Shown one piece after another: positions 48,024 through 60,064 of a stretch of DNA of 64,000 nt; positions within the stretch are counted from its first letter, which is position 1; the number at the start of each line of letters is the position of its first letter. The translations under genes and the position numbers were made by a program. This DNA is from Pseudomonas kribbensis (GTDB taxonomy: Bacteria > Pseudomonadota > Gammaproteobacteria > Pseudomonadales > Pseudomonadaceae). The stretch covers positions 558,001 to 622,000 of the forward strand of contig NZ_CP029608.1 of NCBI RefSeq assembly GCF_003352185.1, in the 5' to 3' direction. Below the pieces are notes generated by a model. It ran no database searches. It worked only from the letters and a program-made list of their open reading frames with translations, and was not told where the DNA came from.

Positions 48024-48466
48024 ACAAACTGCGCGATCGCTATCGTGTCGACCTCGTGGGCCTGCAAGCCGCCTGCGAGGCCAACTACGCGCGCCTGATG
48101 CGACTGCTGCCGGACATGCGCCGCGAACCTGAGGCGCGGCGCATCGCCGTGACCCAGGGCGACCAGATGCTCGGCGTGCTGGCCATCGAAGTGTTGCAGA
48201 CCTGCCCGTACACCACGACCCTGCAAGTGCGTCAGGAACACAGCCTGCCGTGGCTGCCGGTACCGCAGCTGGAGGTGCAGGTCTATCACGACGCGCGCAT
48301 GGCCGAGGTCATCAGCGCCGAACATGCGCGGCGCTTTCGCGGCGTCTATCCTTACCCCAATGCGGCCATGCATCAGCCGGACGAAAAGGCCCAGCTCAAT
48401 CTGTTCCTCGGAGAGTGGCTGAGTCATTGCCTGGCCTGCGGTCACGAGTACGCCGCCGTTCGATAG
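48014..48466 (+). CDS. DUF1249 family protein (YqiB-like)
   Basis: 150 residues from the ATG at 48014, overlapping nudF by ten bases, with GAGGGG upstream. Contains LRDRYRVDLVGLQAACEANYARLMRL and the YPNAAMHQPDEKAQLNLFLGEWLSHCL end typical of this family. The same nudF-yqiB-cpdA-yqiA-parE order is found in enterics. Function unknown. Confidence 0.85.
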   Translation: MVVNKLRDRYRVDLVGLQAACEANYARLMRLLPDMRREPEARRIAVTQGDQMLGVLAIEVLQTCPYTTTLQVRQEHSLPWLPVPQLEVQVYHDARMAEVISAEHARRFRGVYPYPNAAMHQPDEKAQLNLFLGEWLSHCLACGHEYAAVR

Positions 48467-48582
48467 CTTCTATTACAGCGGCAAGTTGTGAACTGTGTCC
48501 GGTTCGGCGGTTTCTTCCCGGGGCCTTCCCCCAGCATAATTGCGAACCTTTCCGACCCGGCGTCCAGCCCTGGGAGAACGCC

Positions 48583-49398
48583 TTGCCGAGCGTATCGACT
48601 CTGACCACTGCCGATGCGGCGTTGCTGGTGCAACTGTCCGACAGTCATCTGTTCGCCGAGGCGGACGGCGCGCTGCTGGGCATGAAAACTCGTGAGAGCC
48701 TGCAAAAGGTCATCGAGCTGGTGCTCGAACAACAGCCGCAAATCGACCTGATGATTGCCACGGGCGACCTGTCCCAGGACGGCACGCTGGAGTCCTACCA
48801 GCAGTTTCGTCAGCTGACCGCGCAGATCGATGCACCCGCCCGCTGGATCCCCGGCAACCACGACGAACCGCAGATCATGCAAATGGCCGCTGTGCAAAGT
48901 GCGCTGCTGGAGTCGGTAGTGGATGTCGGCAACTGGCGTGTGACCCTGCTCGATTCGGCGGTGCCGGGCTCGGTGCCGGGGTATTTGCAGGATGACCAGT
49001 TGCAATTGCTCGCCCGTGCCCTGAGCGAAGCGCCGGAGCGGCATCATCTGGTGTGCTTCCATCATCACCCGGTGTCGATCGATTGTGCCTGGATGGAGCC
49101 GATCGGCTTGCGCAATCCCGAAGCGTTTTTCGAGGTGCTCGACCGTTTCCCCCAGGCCCGGGCCGTGTTGTGGGGGCATGTGCATCAAGAGATCGACCGC
49201 GAGCGCAATGGCGTGCGGCTGATCGCCTCGCCGTCGACCTGCATTCAGTTCGAGCCGCGCAGTGTCGACTTCAAGGTCGGCGAGCAGGCGCCGGGCTATC
49301 GCTGGTTGCGCTTGCTGCCGGACGGGCGGATCGAGACCGGCGTGGAGCGTGTCACCGATTTCCGGTTCACGGTGGATTACGGCTCCAACGGTTACTGA
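48583..49398 (+). CDS. cpdA: 3',5'-cyclic AMP phosphodiesterase
   Basis: Hydrolyses cAMP and so tunes Vfr/CRP signalling. 271 residues from a TTG at 48583 with GGGAG seven bases upstream, matching P. aeruginosa CpdA length. The metallophosphoesterase motifs are LVQLSDSHLF, ATGDLSQDG, GNHDEP, CFHHHPV and WGHVHQEID. The preceding 116 bases are non-coding. Confidence 0.92.
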   Translation: MPSVSTLTTADAALLVQLSDSHLFAEADGALLGMKTRESLQKVIELVLEQQPQIDLMIATGDLSQDGTLESYQQFRQLTAQIDAPARWIPGNHDEPQIMQMAAVQSALLESVVDVGNWRVTLLDSAVPGSVPGYLQDDQLQLLARALSEAPERHHLVCFHHHPVSIDCAWMEPIGLRNPEAFFEVLDRFPQARAVLWGHVHQEIDRERNGVRLIASPSTCIQFEPRSVDFKVGEQAPGYRWLRLLPDGRIETGVERVTDFRFTVDYGSNGY

Positions 49399-49494
49399 TT
49401 CCGGGGCGCAGCGCTGATTTCCTCGGGTGCTGGCCCAACGACCCTCGACTCCCTGTAAACTCCGCTTTCTTTAGCCGACACCCAGGGAGCTCAA

Positions 49495-50103
49495 ATGTCC
49501 GGTTCGATCCTCTATATCCACGGTTTCAACAGCGCGCCGGCCTCGAAGAAGGCCTGTCAACTGGTCGAGGTGATGGAGCGTCTGGGTTTGAGCGATCAAC
49601 TGCGTGTCCCGGCGTTGCATCACCACCCCCGTGAAGCCATCGGTCAGCTGGAGCAGGCAATTGCCGAGCTGGGCCGGCCGTTGCTGGTGGGAAGCTCGCT
49701 CGGCGGCTACTATGCGACTCATCTGGCCGAACGCCATGGCCTCAAAGCCCTGCTGGTCAACCCGGCCGTCAGTCCGCACCGGATGTTCGACGGATACCTG
49801 GGGACGCAAAAAAACCTGTACACCGACGAAACCTGGGAATTGACCCACGACCATGTGACGGCCCTGGCCGAACTGGAAGTGCCGGCACCGCAGGATTCGC
49901 AGCGTTATCAGGTGTGGTTGCAGACCGGGGACGAAACCCTGGACTATCGCCACGCCCAGCAGTATTACCGGGCCTGTGCCTTGCGTATTCAGGCCGGCGG
50001 CGACCACAGTTTCCAGGGGTTTGCCGGGCAATTGCCGGCGTTGCTGAGTTTTGCCGGCATTGGCGCCGATTTGTTTCAGGCAATCGATTTCACCGCGCTG
50101 TGA
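49495..50103 (+). CDS. yqiA: YqiA-type esterase
   Basis: 202-residue alpha/beta hydrolase. ILYIHGFNSAPASKKA is the family start, GSSLGGYYA the nucleophile elbow with Ser, and GGDHSFQGF the catalytic His near the end. Lies directly before parE, as in E. coli, where YqiA hydrolyses short-chain esters. Physiological substrate unknown. Confidence 0.88.
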   Translation: MSGSILYIHGFNSAPASKKACQLVEVMERLGLSDQLRVPALHHHPREAIGQLEQAIAELGRPLLVGSSLGGYYATHLAERHGLKALLVNPAVSPHRMFDGYLGTQKNLYTDETWELTHDHVTALAELEVPAPQDSQRYQVWLQTGDETLDYRHAQQYYRACALRIQAGGDHSFQGFAGQLPALLSFAGIGADLFQAIDFTAL

Positions 50104-50142
50104 GCGGTTGCCCCCTTAATTTTCTTATTCACCGAACACTGA

Positions 50143-52061
<1,919 letters not shown>

Positions 52062-52062
<1 letters not shown>

Positions 52063-53051
52063 TGCGCTTCGGCTGGGCCCTGGCGGGTGCGTTGCTGCTG
52101 GGCTCGATGACGGTGTCGGCCGAGCCCGTGCAGGAACTGCGCGTGCTCTCCGAGCATCCGGTCGAAGGCATGCGCGGCGGCAACCTCTCGGGGCTGGCAA
52201 TGTGCGGCAACGAGCTGTGGACGGTCTCGGACCGCGACGATGATCAGATCTATCGTCTCGATACCCGCGATCCGGTCTGGCAGGCCACGGCTGTGCGCAT
52301 CGATCCGCCGCCGGTGCCCGACAGCGGCTTGCCGTGGGGCATCAAATCGCGGACCTGGGCGGCGTCGTTCGTCCGTGGCGGCGATCTGGATTTCGAAGGG
52401 ATCACCTGCGACAGCGCCGGCAATCGCTACATTGTCAGCGAAGGCCACGCCGCCGTTTTGCAAGTCCCGCCGCAGGGGCCGTCCTCGTGGCTGAAGATTT
52501 CGCCGATGATGGTCCGCGAGGCGCGGGCCAGCGGCATGCTGCTGCAATTCAATGCGATCTTCGAAGGCCTGGCGATCAACCCGGCAGGTGATCAGATGTG
52601 GCTGGCCGCCGAGCGGCAAAACCGTGGCTTGCTGCTGATCAAGCGTCAGCAGACGGTATGGGACTGTGACGGTCGTTGCGTGTTGCTCAGTGAGGGCGGC
52701 ATGGAAATGCAGCCGCCACAGTTTCCGAAGGCCAGGCCGGTCAACCGGGACTTTTCCGACCTGTCGTTGTTCAACGGCAAGCTGTTCACCCTTGAGCGCA
52801 ACGCCTACCAGATCTGCCGTCGCGATCCGCAGACGGCCAAGGTCGAGCGCTGCTGGTCGTATGCCGACGAACTGTTGCAGGGCAACCGTCGCTACGCCCA
52901 GAACTTCGGGCTCGAAGAGGCGTTGGTGATTGATGCCGACGGTGCCTGGATCGGCGTCGACAACAACTTCGGCCCTCGCGCCGATGGCGAAGTCCGCCCG
53001 ATCGTCTGGCGTTTCGCCGCACCCGAGGGTGGCTGGAGTGCCAAGCCTTGA
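52062..53051 (+). CDS. Secreted esterase-like/phytase-like beta-propeller protein
   Basis: 329 residues. Signal peptide MRFGWALAGALLLGSMTVSAEP, so exported. The rest resembles the esterase-like-activity-of-phytase family (LSGLAMCGNELWTVSDRDDDQIYRLD, GGDLDFEGITCDSAGNRYIVSEG, NAIFEGLAINPAGDQMWLAAE). Start overlaps the parE stop by one base (TGATG). Cys residues in CDGRC may form a disulfide. Substrate unknown. Confidence 0.78.
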
Positions 53052-53572
53052 GCCAGCAACCACCGGGCAAACGCGCCGGTCGGGTGTTGATGATTCTGGC
53101 CTGGTGCGCGGCGCTGTTTCTGGCCACGCGGTTTTTCGGCCAGTGGGAAGACCGCCAGCGCAATCCCAACGTGGTGGTCAGCTCGGAGCAGGTGGGTGGC
53201 GTGATCGAAGTGAAACTGGCGGGTAACGCCCAGGGACATTTCGTCGCCAGCGGACTGATCAACGGCCGGCCGGTGGAGTTCATGCTCGACACCGGCGCGA
53301 CCGACGTGGCAATCCCGGCCGAGGTCGCGAAAGACCTGAGGCTGGAAGAAGGTTTCGGTGTGACCCTGAGCACGGCCAACGGCCTGAGCCAGGGCTATCG
53401 CACCCGTATCGACCGCCTGCAACTGGGCGACATCGTGCTGCGGGATGTCCGCGCACTGGTGGCGCCCGGTCTGCATGGCGACCAGGTGCTGCTCGGTATG
53501 AGCGCCCTGAACAAACTTGAATTTACCCAGCGCGGTGGCACCATGCTGCTGCGCCAGACAACGAACCGATGA
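53048..53572 (+). CDS. Membrane-anchored retroviral-type aspartic protease
   Basis: 174 residues with one N-terminal membrane helix (about 12-30, [18 protein letters not shown]) and a periplasmic pepsin-like half-domain. The active-site motif is [13 protein letters not shown] and the second conserved glycine region is [12 protein letters not shown]. Such single-domain proteases act as dimers. A TTG start at 53048 overlaps the preceding stop by four bases. It sits seven bases before parC. Target unknown. Confidence 0.82.
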   Translation: MSQQPPGKRAGRVLMILAWCAALFLATRFFGQWEDRQRNPNVVVSSEQVGGVIEVKLAGNAQGHFVASGLINGRPVEFMLDTGATDVAIPAEVAKDLRLEEGFGVTLSTANGLSQGYRTRIDRLQLGDIVLRDVRALVAPGLHGDQVLLGMSALNKLEFTQRGGTMLLRQTTNR

Positions 53573-53579
53573 GGCCCGC

Positions 53580-55844
53580 ATGAGCGACTCCCTTGATCTC
53601 AGCCTGGACGGTGTAGAACGCCGGTCGCTGGCTGACTTCACCGAAAATGCCTACCTCAACTACTCCATGTACGTGATCATGGACCGTGCCCTGCCGCATA
53701 TCGGCGACGGTCTGAAACCGGTACAGCGGCGTATCGTCTACGCCATGAGCGAGCTGGGGCTGGACGCCGATTCCAAGCACAAGAAGTCGGCACGTACCGT
53801 CGGCGACGTGCTCGGCAAGTTCCACCCCCACGGCGACTCGGCGTGCTACGAAGCGATGGTGCTGATGGCCCAGCCGTTCAGCTATCGCTACACGCTGGTG
53901 GACGGCCAGGGTAACTGGGGTGCGCCGGACGATCCGAAATCCTTCGCCGCCATGCGTTACACCGAAGCGCGGCTGTCGCGTTATTCCGAAGTGCTGCTCA
54001 GCGAGCTGGGTCAGGGCACTGCAGACTGGGGCCCGAATTTCGACGGCACCCTGCAGGAACCGCTGGTGTTGCCGGCACGTTTGCCGAATATCCTGCTCAA
54101 CGGCACCACCGGTATCGCCGTGGGCATGGCCACCGACGTGCCGCCGCACAACCTGCGGGAAGTCGCCACCGCCTGCGTGCGCCTGCTTGATGAACCGAAA
54201 GCCACGGTCGAACAGCTCTGCGAACACATTCAGGGCCCGGACTATCCGACCGAAGCGGAAATCATCACCCCGCGCGCCGACCTGCTGAAAATGTACGAAA
54301 CCGGCAAGGGCTCGGTGCGCATGCGCGCCGTGTACCACGTCGAGGACGGCGACATCATCGTCACCGCGCTGCCGCACCAGGTCTCCGGGGCCAAGGTGCT
54401 GGAGCAGATCGCTGCGCTGATGCAGGCCAAACCGTCGAAAGCGCCGCAGATCGCCGACCTGCGCGATGAATCCGACCATGAAAACCCATGCCGCATCGTG
54501 ATCATCCCGGTCAACAGCCGCGTCGATCACGAAGCGCTGATGCAGCACCTGTTCGCCAGCACCGAGCTGGAGTCGACCTACCGGGTCAACGTCAACATCA
54601 TCGGTCTGGACGGCAAGCCGCAGCTGAAAAACCTCCGGGCGTTGCTGGTGGAGTGGCTGGAGTTCCGCGTGCTGACCGTGCGTCGCCGCCTGCAATTCCG
54701 CCTCGACAAGGTCGAGCGTCGCCTGCACCTGTTGGACGGTTTGCTGATCGCTTACCTCAACCTGGATGAAGTGATCCACATCATCCGCACCGAGGATCAA
54801 CCGAAAGCCAAACTGATCGAGCGCTTCGCCCTCAGCGAGATCCAGGCCGACTACATCCTCGACACCCGTCTGCGTCAGTTGGCGCGACTGGAAGAGATGA
54901 AGCTGCGCGACGAACAGGACGAACTGCTCAAGGAACAAGCCAAGCTGCAAGCACTGTTGAGCAGTGAAGCCAAGCTGAAGAAGCTGGTTCGCAGCGAGCT
55001 GTTGAAAGACGCCGAAACCTACGGCGACGACCGTCGGTCGCCAATCGTCGAGCGTGCAGAAGCCAAGGCACTGACCGAGCACGATCTGCTGCCTAACGAG
55101 AAAGTCACCGTCGTGCTGTCGGAAAAAGGCTGGATTCGTTCGGCCAAGGGCCATGAGATCGATGCCACCGGCCTGTCGTACAAGGCCGGCGACGGCTTCA
55201 AGACGTCGGCGGCGGGGCGTTCCAACCAGTCAGCCGTGGTCATCGACTCCACGGGCCGCAGTTACTCGGTGGCCGCCCATACCTTGCCTTCTGCACGGGG
55301 CCAGGGCGAGCCGTTGACCGGTCGTCTGACGCCGCCGCCTGGCGCCACGTTCGAATGCGTGCTGATGCCGGAAGACGACGCGCTGTACGTGATCGCCTCT
55401 GACGCCGGTTACGGTTTCGTGGTCAAAGGCGAAGACCTGCAAGCCAAGAACAAGGCCGGCAAGGCCCTGTTGAGCCTGCCGAACAACGCCAAGGTGATCG
55501 CGCCGCGTCCGGTGGCCGACCGCGAGCAGAACTGGCTGGCTTCGGTCACGACCGAGGGTCGCCTGCTGATCTTCAAAATCAGCGATCTGCCACAATTAGG
55601 GAAGGGCAAAGGCAACAAGATCATCGGTATCTCCGGTGAACGTGTGGCCAGTCGCGAAGAATATGTCACGGACATCGCCGTTCTTCCGGATGGCGCCACT
55701 TTGGTGCTGCAGGCCGGAAAACGTACCCTGTCGCTGAAAGCCGACGACCTCGAACACTACAAGGGTGAGCGTGGTCGTCGTGGCAATAAACTGCCACGGG
55801 GCTTCCAGCGGGTGGATGCGCTGCTCGTCGAAAACCTCAATTAA
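53580..55844 (+). CDS. parC: DNA topoisomerase IV subunit A
   Basis: Breakage-reunion subunit of topoisomerase IV. 754 residues from the ATG at 53580. Catalytic Tyr127 in [11 protein letters not shown]. The quinolone region [13 protein letters not shown] has Ser87 and Glu91, the wild-type equivalents of E. coli S80 and E84, so no classic resistance change is seen. A degenerate C-terminal beta-propeller carries the GxxxG-type blades. Last gene of the parE group. Confidence 0.96.
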   Translation: MSDSLDLSLDGVERRSLADFTENAYLNYSMYVIMDRALPHIGDGLKPVQRRIVYAMSELGLDADSKHKKSARTVGDVLGKFHPHGDSACYEAMVLMAQPFSYRYTLVDGQGNWGAPDDPKSFAAMRYTEARLSRYSEVLLSELGQGTADWGPNFDGTLQEPLVLPARLPNILLNGTTGIAVGMATDVPPHNLREVATACVRLLDEPKATVEQLCEHIQGPDYPTEAEIITPRADLLKMYETGKGSVRMRAVYHVEDGDIIVTALPHQVSGAKVLEQIAALMQAKPSKAPQIADLRDESDHENPCRIVIIPVNSRVDHEALMQHLFASTELESTYRVNVNIIGLDGKPQLKNLRALLVEWLEFRVLTVRRRLQFRLDKVERRLHLLDGLLIAYLNLDEVIHIIRTEDQPKAKLIERFALSEIQADYILDTRLRQLARLEEMKLRDEQDELLKEQAKLQALLSSEAKLKKLVRSELLKDAETYGDDRRSPIVERAEAKALTEHDLLPNEKVTVVLSEKGWIRSAKGHEIDATGLSYKAGDGFKTSAAGRSNQSAVVIDSTGRSYSVAAHTLPSARGQGEPLTGRLTPPPGATFECVLMPEDDALYVIASDAGYGFVVKGEDLQAKNKAGKALLSLPNNAKVIAPRPVADREQNWLASVTTEGRLLIFKISDLPQLGKGKGNKIIGISGERVASREEYVTDIAVLPDGATLVLQAGKRTLSLKADDLEHYKGERGRRGNKLPRGFQRVDALLVENLN

Positions 55845-55913
55845 GCGGCCAGGGGGCATTCGCACTGATTTCTCCGGCAGAGAAAATGAGTGAGAACGCC
55901 TCTCTAGAGCGTC

Positions 55914-55941
55914 CGATCTTCGATTTAACCCGTAGATCGGC
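55914..55941. terminator. Possible hairpin after parC
   Basis: CCGATCT and AGATCGG form a seven-pair stem around 14 bases, followed by GCGCTTTGGCGC. It lies in the 228-base gap before the PqiC-like gene; I see nothing else certain in that gap. Confidence 0.3.
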
Positions 55942-56072
55942 GCTTTGGCGCTGGAGTCGGAACGCATATTCACGGATGATATGGCCTTTCCAAGCGCCGG
56001 CGTGGCCGAGCGTTCTTCATATTTTTTGAGTATTTTCACTGTGGTCAGCCTTGTGGCGGCCACCTGGACGGG

Positions 56073-56786
56073 ATGATGACTTCTCTGCGCCCCCTTATTT
56101 TCCTGCTCGCCGGCGTTCTTGGCCTGGCGGGTTGCAGCGTTCACCAGCCGGTGTCGCTGTATCAGCTGGACAGCGGAAGTCCGGCTCAGCCTGCGCAAAG
56201 CGCGGGCATGGCGGTTTTGCTGGGCCCTGTGACCGTTGCCGATTACCTGCAACGTGAAACCCTGTTGCAGCGTCAGCCGGACGGCAGCCTGCAGGCTGCG
56301 GTCGATGGCCGCTGGGCCGGTAGCCTTTCGTCGGATATCGATCAATTGCTGCTGCGTCAGGTTGCCGGTCATCTGGACAGTCAACGCGTAGTGCTGGCAC
56401 CGGCCACCACCGGGTTCACCCCGGATGTGCAGGTGCTGTTGACCATCACGCGTCTGGACTCCGGTGCCAAGCAACCGGCGATTCTCGACGCGCAGTGGCG
56501 CCTGATCGACCGTCGTGGCCAGGTGCGGGACAACCGCATCGTTCACCTGCAAGAACTGCACAGTGGCGGCACGGCTTCGCAGGTTCAGGCCCAGGGCATC
56601 CTGTTGCAGCGCCTGGCCGAGCAATTGTCGGTCGCGCTCAAGCCGCTGGCCAACCAGCCACCGGTTGCCGAAGCACCACGCAAACCGGCACCGAAACCGG
56701 CCGCGCCGGCGGCGGAAGCCGAGAAACAGCCGAAGATCCCGATGGCTTCGCCGATTCGTACGGATATGGAAGTGTTTCGCTTCTGA
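56073..56786 (+). CDS. PqiC-like ABC-transport auxiliary lipoprotein
   Basis: 237 residues. Lipoprotein signal MMTSLRPLIFLLAGVLGLAGC. The core SVHQPVSLYQLDSGSPAQ...VLLGPVTVADYLQRETLLQR matches the PqiC/YmbA lipoproteins that join MCE-type lipid transport in the periplasm. A Pro/Ala/Lys-rich tail (about 193-225) could span the cell wall. No pqiA/pqiB partners are adjacent, so it stands alone here. ATG at 56073; the next codon is also ATG. Confidence 0.75.
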   Translation: MMTSLRPLIFLLAGVLGLAGCSVHQPVSLYQLDSGSPAQPAQSAGMAVLLGPVTVADYLQRETLLQRQPDGSLQAAVDGRWAGSLSSDIDQLLLRQVAGHLDSQRVVLAPATTGFTPDVQVLLTITRLDSGAKQPAILDAQWRLIDRRGQVRDNRIVHLQELHSGGTASQVQAQGILLQRLAEQLSVALKPLANQPPVAEAPRKPAPKPAAPAAEAEKQPKIPMASPIRTDMEVFRF

Positions 56787-56803
56787 GGCTGGATCGAGTC
56801 AGG

Positions 56804-56835
56804 ACAGAGCCCGCCTTGTGCGGGCTTTGTCGTTT
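56804..56835 (+). terminator. Terminator after the PqiC-like gene
   Basis: ACAGAGCCCGC-CTTGT-GCGGGCTTTGT then CGTTTC: an 11-base arm pair with one G-T pair and a T-rich end. Confidence 0.75.
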
Positions 56836-56858
56836 CTGGATTTCTGGGTAGAAGATCA

Positions 56859-57078
56859 AAAGCCCCCTCACACTAACCCTCCCGAGGCGTCTGCTGCTAT
56901 CCATCGACCTGAAAGCTCGAGTCGATTATGGATTTGTGAAATCGTGTTCGGTTGCTTGTCTGGATTATGGATTCGGTCTTGCTCGTTCAGGTCGGTGTAG
57001 ATCCCGAGCATCCCCCAATCGGTTCCCTCTCCCTCCGGGCGGTCCGACGTTTCGGGAGGGCTAGGGTGAGGGGCTCTT
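56859..57078. mobile_element. 220-bp MITE-like element with 27-bp terminal inverted repeats
   Basis: The left end (27 bases from 56859, AAAGCCCCCTCACACTAACC then CTCCCGA) is the reverse complement of the right end (57052-57078, TCGGGAGGGCTAGGGTGAGG then GGCTCTT) with only three mismatches. The interior has no ORF and contains an imperfect repeat (GATTATGGATTTGT and GATTATGGATTCGG). It fills most of the 377-base gap between two terminators. This is the shape of a small non-autonomous element; I know of no transposase for it. Confidence 0.65.
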
Positions 57079-57112
57079 CAAGGCTAGGCGCAATCACGAA
57101 AACACCACGCAC

Positions 57113-57148
57113 AAAAAAGCCCGCAGACAATCACTCATCTGCGGGCTT
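57113..57148 (-). terminator. Terminator of the minus-strand HAMP gene
   Basis: On the minus strand GCCCGCAGA-loop-TCTGCGGGC is followed by TTTTTT, a canonical intrinsic terminator 16-50 bases past the stop codon. Confidence 0.9.
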
Positions 57149-57163
57149 CTTCACATCAAGGCC

Positions 57164-58675
57164 TCAGGCCCGGCGCTCATGCATCCGCGCCAGTTGCCGC
57201 TCGAGCATCGACGGATAAGGCTCCATCAAGCGCTCCACGCAGCAAGCGCCTTCAGGGCTGGCAATCGGCCGGATCCGCGCACGCTGGCGAATCAGCGCGT
57301 CGTCACCGATCTTGCGCTCCACCAGCAGCAGGTTGCGGCTGTGTTGCGACAGCGCCAGGGCGTCCTGGGCAGAGTCGGTCAGCAGCAGGTCGATCTGACT
57401 CAGGCCGAACAACTCATCGCCGAGAGTCAGGCCCAGTTGCAGCTGCAGGGTGATGCCGCTGTCGGCGACTTCGATCTGCAACTGGTGGCCCAACGCTCGC
57501 AGCAGTTCGCCGCAGCAGATGGCGTTGGTCAGGTAATCGTCGCCGCTGTCCTCGGTGTGGAACAGCATCAGCGTGCTGCCGTCGTTCAGGGTTTCGATTT
57601 CACCCTGATACAGCGAAGCCGCCTGCTCCAGGCAGTCGCGATAGCGCTCCTGCAATTCTTCCAGGCGTGCCCGTGGCAAACGGCGCAATTGCTCTTGCGA
57701 GCCCAGTTGCACGGCCAGCACCGCGGTATGTTGCGGCACGCTCGGGGTTGGCTGGCGAACGGCAGGTTGCGCGGGCTCGTTCAGCGATTCGTCACGCAGA
57801 TCGGCAAACGGATCCTCGTCATCGTCGTCTTCAACGGTGCTGACCACATGGCGCGGCGCAGGTTTCTGCGCGGCCATCGGGCGGGTTTCGTCAAAGCTCG
57901 GATCACGCAGGTTGCGCACTTCGAATTCCGGCTCGACGTCATCGTCCTCGAATTCGGGTTCCGGCTCAGGTTTGGGGGCTGGCTCCGGGGCAAAGTTGGC
58001 GTGCAGTTGACGGGCAAGATCGCCGATCTCGTCCTGACGCTCGGTCCCCGGCGTGTATTCGTCGATCCGGCGCAGCCAGACCCGCAGTTGCAGCAGCGGC
58101 GTGGAGATGTGCCGGCCCAGACGCAAGCTCAGGGCCAGCGACAGTGCCAGCAGGATCGCACTCAGAATGCCCATGCTCTGCAGGCTGATGGTCATCGGCT
58201 GCTGGAACTGGTCCATGTCCAGGCTGATGCGCAGTTGCCCGGCAGTCACGTCCTGGAAGGTGATCTTGCTCTCGTACATGCCCTCGGCTTCGCCCAGCAG
58301 GCTGTGCTTGGGCCGCTGACCGGACTCGGCGAGGATGCGGTTGTCCACGCTGTAGATGGCAGCGTGGGCCACCAGCTTGTTCTTGGTCAGGTTGTTGAGC
58401 AGCACGTTGAGGCTGAGGATGTCGTTGGACACCAGCAGTTCGGTCGCGGAAGTGGCGGTCTGCGTGGTCAGGCTTTCGCCCAGCGCATCGGCCTGCTCGT
58501 GCATGGCCTGCTTGAACTGCAAGCCCATTACGCAGGCATAGATCACCAGGGCCAGGGCGACCAGGATCACGTTATGGCTGGCAATGCGCAATGCAATCGG
58601 TACACGGCGGTGGCGCAGTGCACGGAAGATCAGCAGGAAGAAGTTATCGGTTTTTACTGGCGTGGGCCGGTTCAC
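57164..58675 (-). CDS. Membrane sensor-like protein with HAMP and degenerate cyclase-like domain
   Basis: 503 residues. Two membrane helices (about 35-52 and 168-188) enclose a 115-residue periplasmic domain; a HAMP linker follows (LRLGRHISTPLLQLRVWLRRI). A very acidic stretch comes next (EPEPEFEDDDVEPEFE and EDDDDEDPF). The C-terminal part (about 318-480) recalls a class III nucleotide cyclase (NDGSTLMLFHT) but lacks the usual metal aspartate, so enzymatic activity is doubtful. Divergent from serB and equivalent in position to PA4961. No function known to me. Confidence 0.7.
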   Translation of the reverse strand: MNRPTPVKTDNFFLLIFRALRHRRVPIALRIASHNVILVALALVIYACVMGLQFKQAMHEQADALGESLTTQTATSATELLVSNDILSLNVLLNNLTKNKLVAHAAIYSVDNRILAESGQRPKHSLLGEAEGMYESKITFQDVTAGQLRISLDMDQFQQPMTISLQSMGILSAILLALSLALSLRLGRHISTPLLQLRVWLRRIDEYTPGTERQDEIGDLARQLHANFAPEPAPKPEPEPEFEDDDVEPEFEVRNLRDPSFDETRPMAAQKPAPRHVVSTVEDDDDEDPFADLRDESLNEPAQPAVRQPTPSVPQHTAVLAVQLGSQEQLRRLPRARLEELQERYRDCLEQAASLYQGEIETLNDGSTLMLFHTEDSGDDYLTNAICCGELLRALGHQLQIEVADSGITLQLQLGLTLGDELFGLSQIDLLLTDSAQDALALSQHSRNLLLVERKIGDDALIRQRARIRPIASPEGACCVERLMEPYPSMLERQLARMHERRA

Positions 58676-58809
58676 TGAGCTCGGCTCTTTTGTCCGTGAA
58701 GTTGACGCGCAGTATAGCGACAGGCCCTAGACCGGCAAAGCGCTGGCGGTGCCCGATGGTCACTGAAAGTGGGTAGAATGCGGTTTTTTTCCAGTTGCGG
58801 GGGTGCGCG

Positions 58810-60024
58810 TTGCGCGAAATCGTCCTGATTAACATCACGGGAGTCGACCGTCCGGGTCTGACGGCGGCCATTACCGGTGTTCTGGCCCAGGGTGGTGTGA
58901 ATATCCTCGACATCGGTCAGGCGGTGATTCACGACATGCTGTCGTTCGGCATCCTCGTGGAAATCCCCGACTCCGAGCAAGGCAAGTCGGTGCTCAAGGA
59001 CATCCTGTTCAAGGGCTACGAGCTCGACCAGCAGGTGCGCTTCACCCCGGTGTCCGAAGAGGATTACCAGCAATGGGTGGGCAATCAGGGCAAGAAACGT
59101 CACATCGTCACCCTGCTGACCCGCAAGGTCACCGCCGGCCAGTTGCAGGCCGTGAGCTCGATCACCGCCAAATACGGCCTGAACATCGACCATATCGACC
59201 GTCTGTCGGGTCGCATGCCGCTGGACACACCGGCCGACAAGGGCAAGGGCTGCATCGAGTTCTCCGTGCGTGGCGAAGCGGCTGATCCACAGGCCCTGCG
59301 CGCCGAGTTCCTCAGCGTGGCCCAGGAGCTGAACGTCGACATCGCCTTCCAGGAAGATTCGCTGTTCCGTCGCAACCGTCGCCTGGCGGTGTTCGACATG
59401 GACTCGACCCTGATCGAAGCCGAAGTCATCGACGAACTGGCCAAGGCAGCCGGCGTCGGCGATCAGGTTTCGGAAATCACCGAGCGGGCAATGGCCGGCG
59501 AGCTGGATTTCCGCGCCAGCTTCAAGGAACGTCTGGCACTGCTCAAGGGGCTGGATGTCAGCGTGCTGGATTCGATCGGCGCTTCCCTGCGTCTGACCGA
59601 AGGCGCCGAAACCCTGTTTGCCGAACTCAAGCGTCTGGGCTACAAGACCGCAATCCTGTCCGGCGGCTTCACTTACTTCGCCAAGCAACTGCAGGCCAAA
59701 CTCGGCATCGACTACGTATTCGCCAACGAACTGGAAGTGGTCGACGGCAAGTGCACTGGCGTTGCGATCGAGCCGATCGTCGATGCCCAGCGCAAGGCCG
59801 ATCTGCTGAAGCAACTGGCTGAGAAAGAAGGCTTGCGCCTGGAGCAGACCATCGCCGTGGGCGACGGCGCCAACGATTTGCCGATGCTGGCGATTGCCGG
59901 TCTGGGCGTGGCGTTCCGCGCCAAGCCGCTGGTCAAGCAGTCGGCGAAGCAGGCGATCTCGACTCTCGGTCTGGATGGTGTGCTGTACCTGCTGGGCTTC
60001 CGGGACCGCGACGGGCAGCTCTGA
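58810..60024 (+). CDS. serB: Phosphoserine phosphatase
   Basis: Last step of serine synthesis. 404 residues from a TTG at 58810 (MREIVLINITGVDRPGLTAAI); the open frame begins with another TTG five codons earlier. N-terminal ACT-like domains (1-180) may bind amino acid. The HAD domain shows VFDMDSTLIEAEVIDELA, LSGGFTYFA and VGDGANDLPML. No strong Shine-Dalgarno beyond a GGGGG run upstream. Confidence 0.93.
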   Translation: MREIVLINITGVDRPGLTAAITGVLAQGGVNILDIGQAVIHDMLSFGILVEIPDSEQGKSVLKDILFKGYELDQQVRFTPVSEEDYQQWVGNQGKKRHIVTLLTRKVTAGQLQAVSSITAKYGLNIDHIDRLSGRMPLDTPADKGKGCIEFSVRGEAADPQALRAEFLSVAQELNVDIAFQEDSLFRRNRRLAVFDMDSTLIEAEVIDELAKAAGVGDQVSEITERAMAGELDFRASFKERLALLKGLDVSVLDSIGASLRLTEGAETLFAELKRLGYKTAILSGGFTYFAKQLQAKLGIDYVFANELEVVDGKCTGVAIEPIVDAQRKADLLKQLAEKEGLRLEQTIAVGDGANDLPMLAIAGLGVAFRAKPLVKQSAKQAISTLGLDGVLYLLGFRDRDGQL

Positions 60025-60035
60025 ACCCTCGCTCA

Positions 60036-60060
60036 GGATCGCAGCCTTGGGCTGCGATCC
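60036..60060. terminator. Hairpin between convergent serB and PilZ-like genes
   Basis: GGATCGCAGCC-TTG-GGCTGCGATCC, a perfect 11-pair stem within the 40-base gap between two stop codons. Confidence 0.7.
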
Positions 60061-60064
60061 GTGT

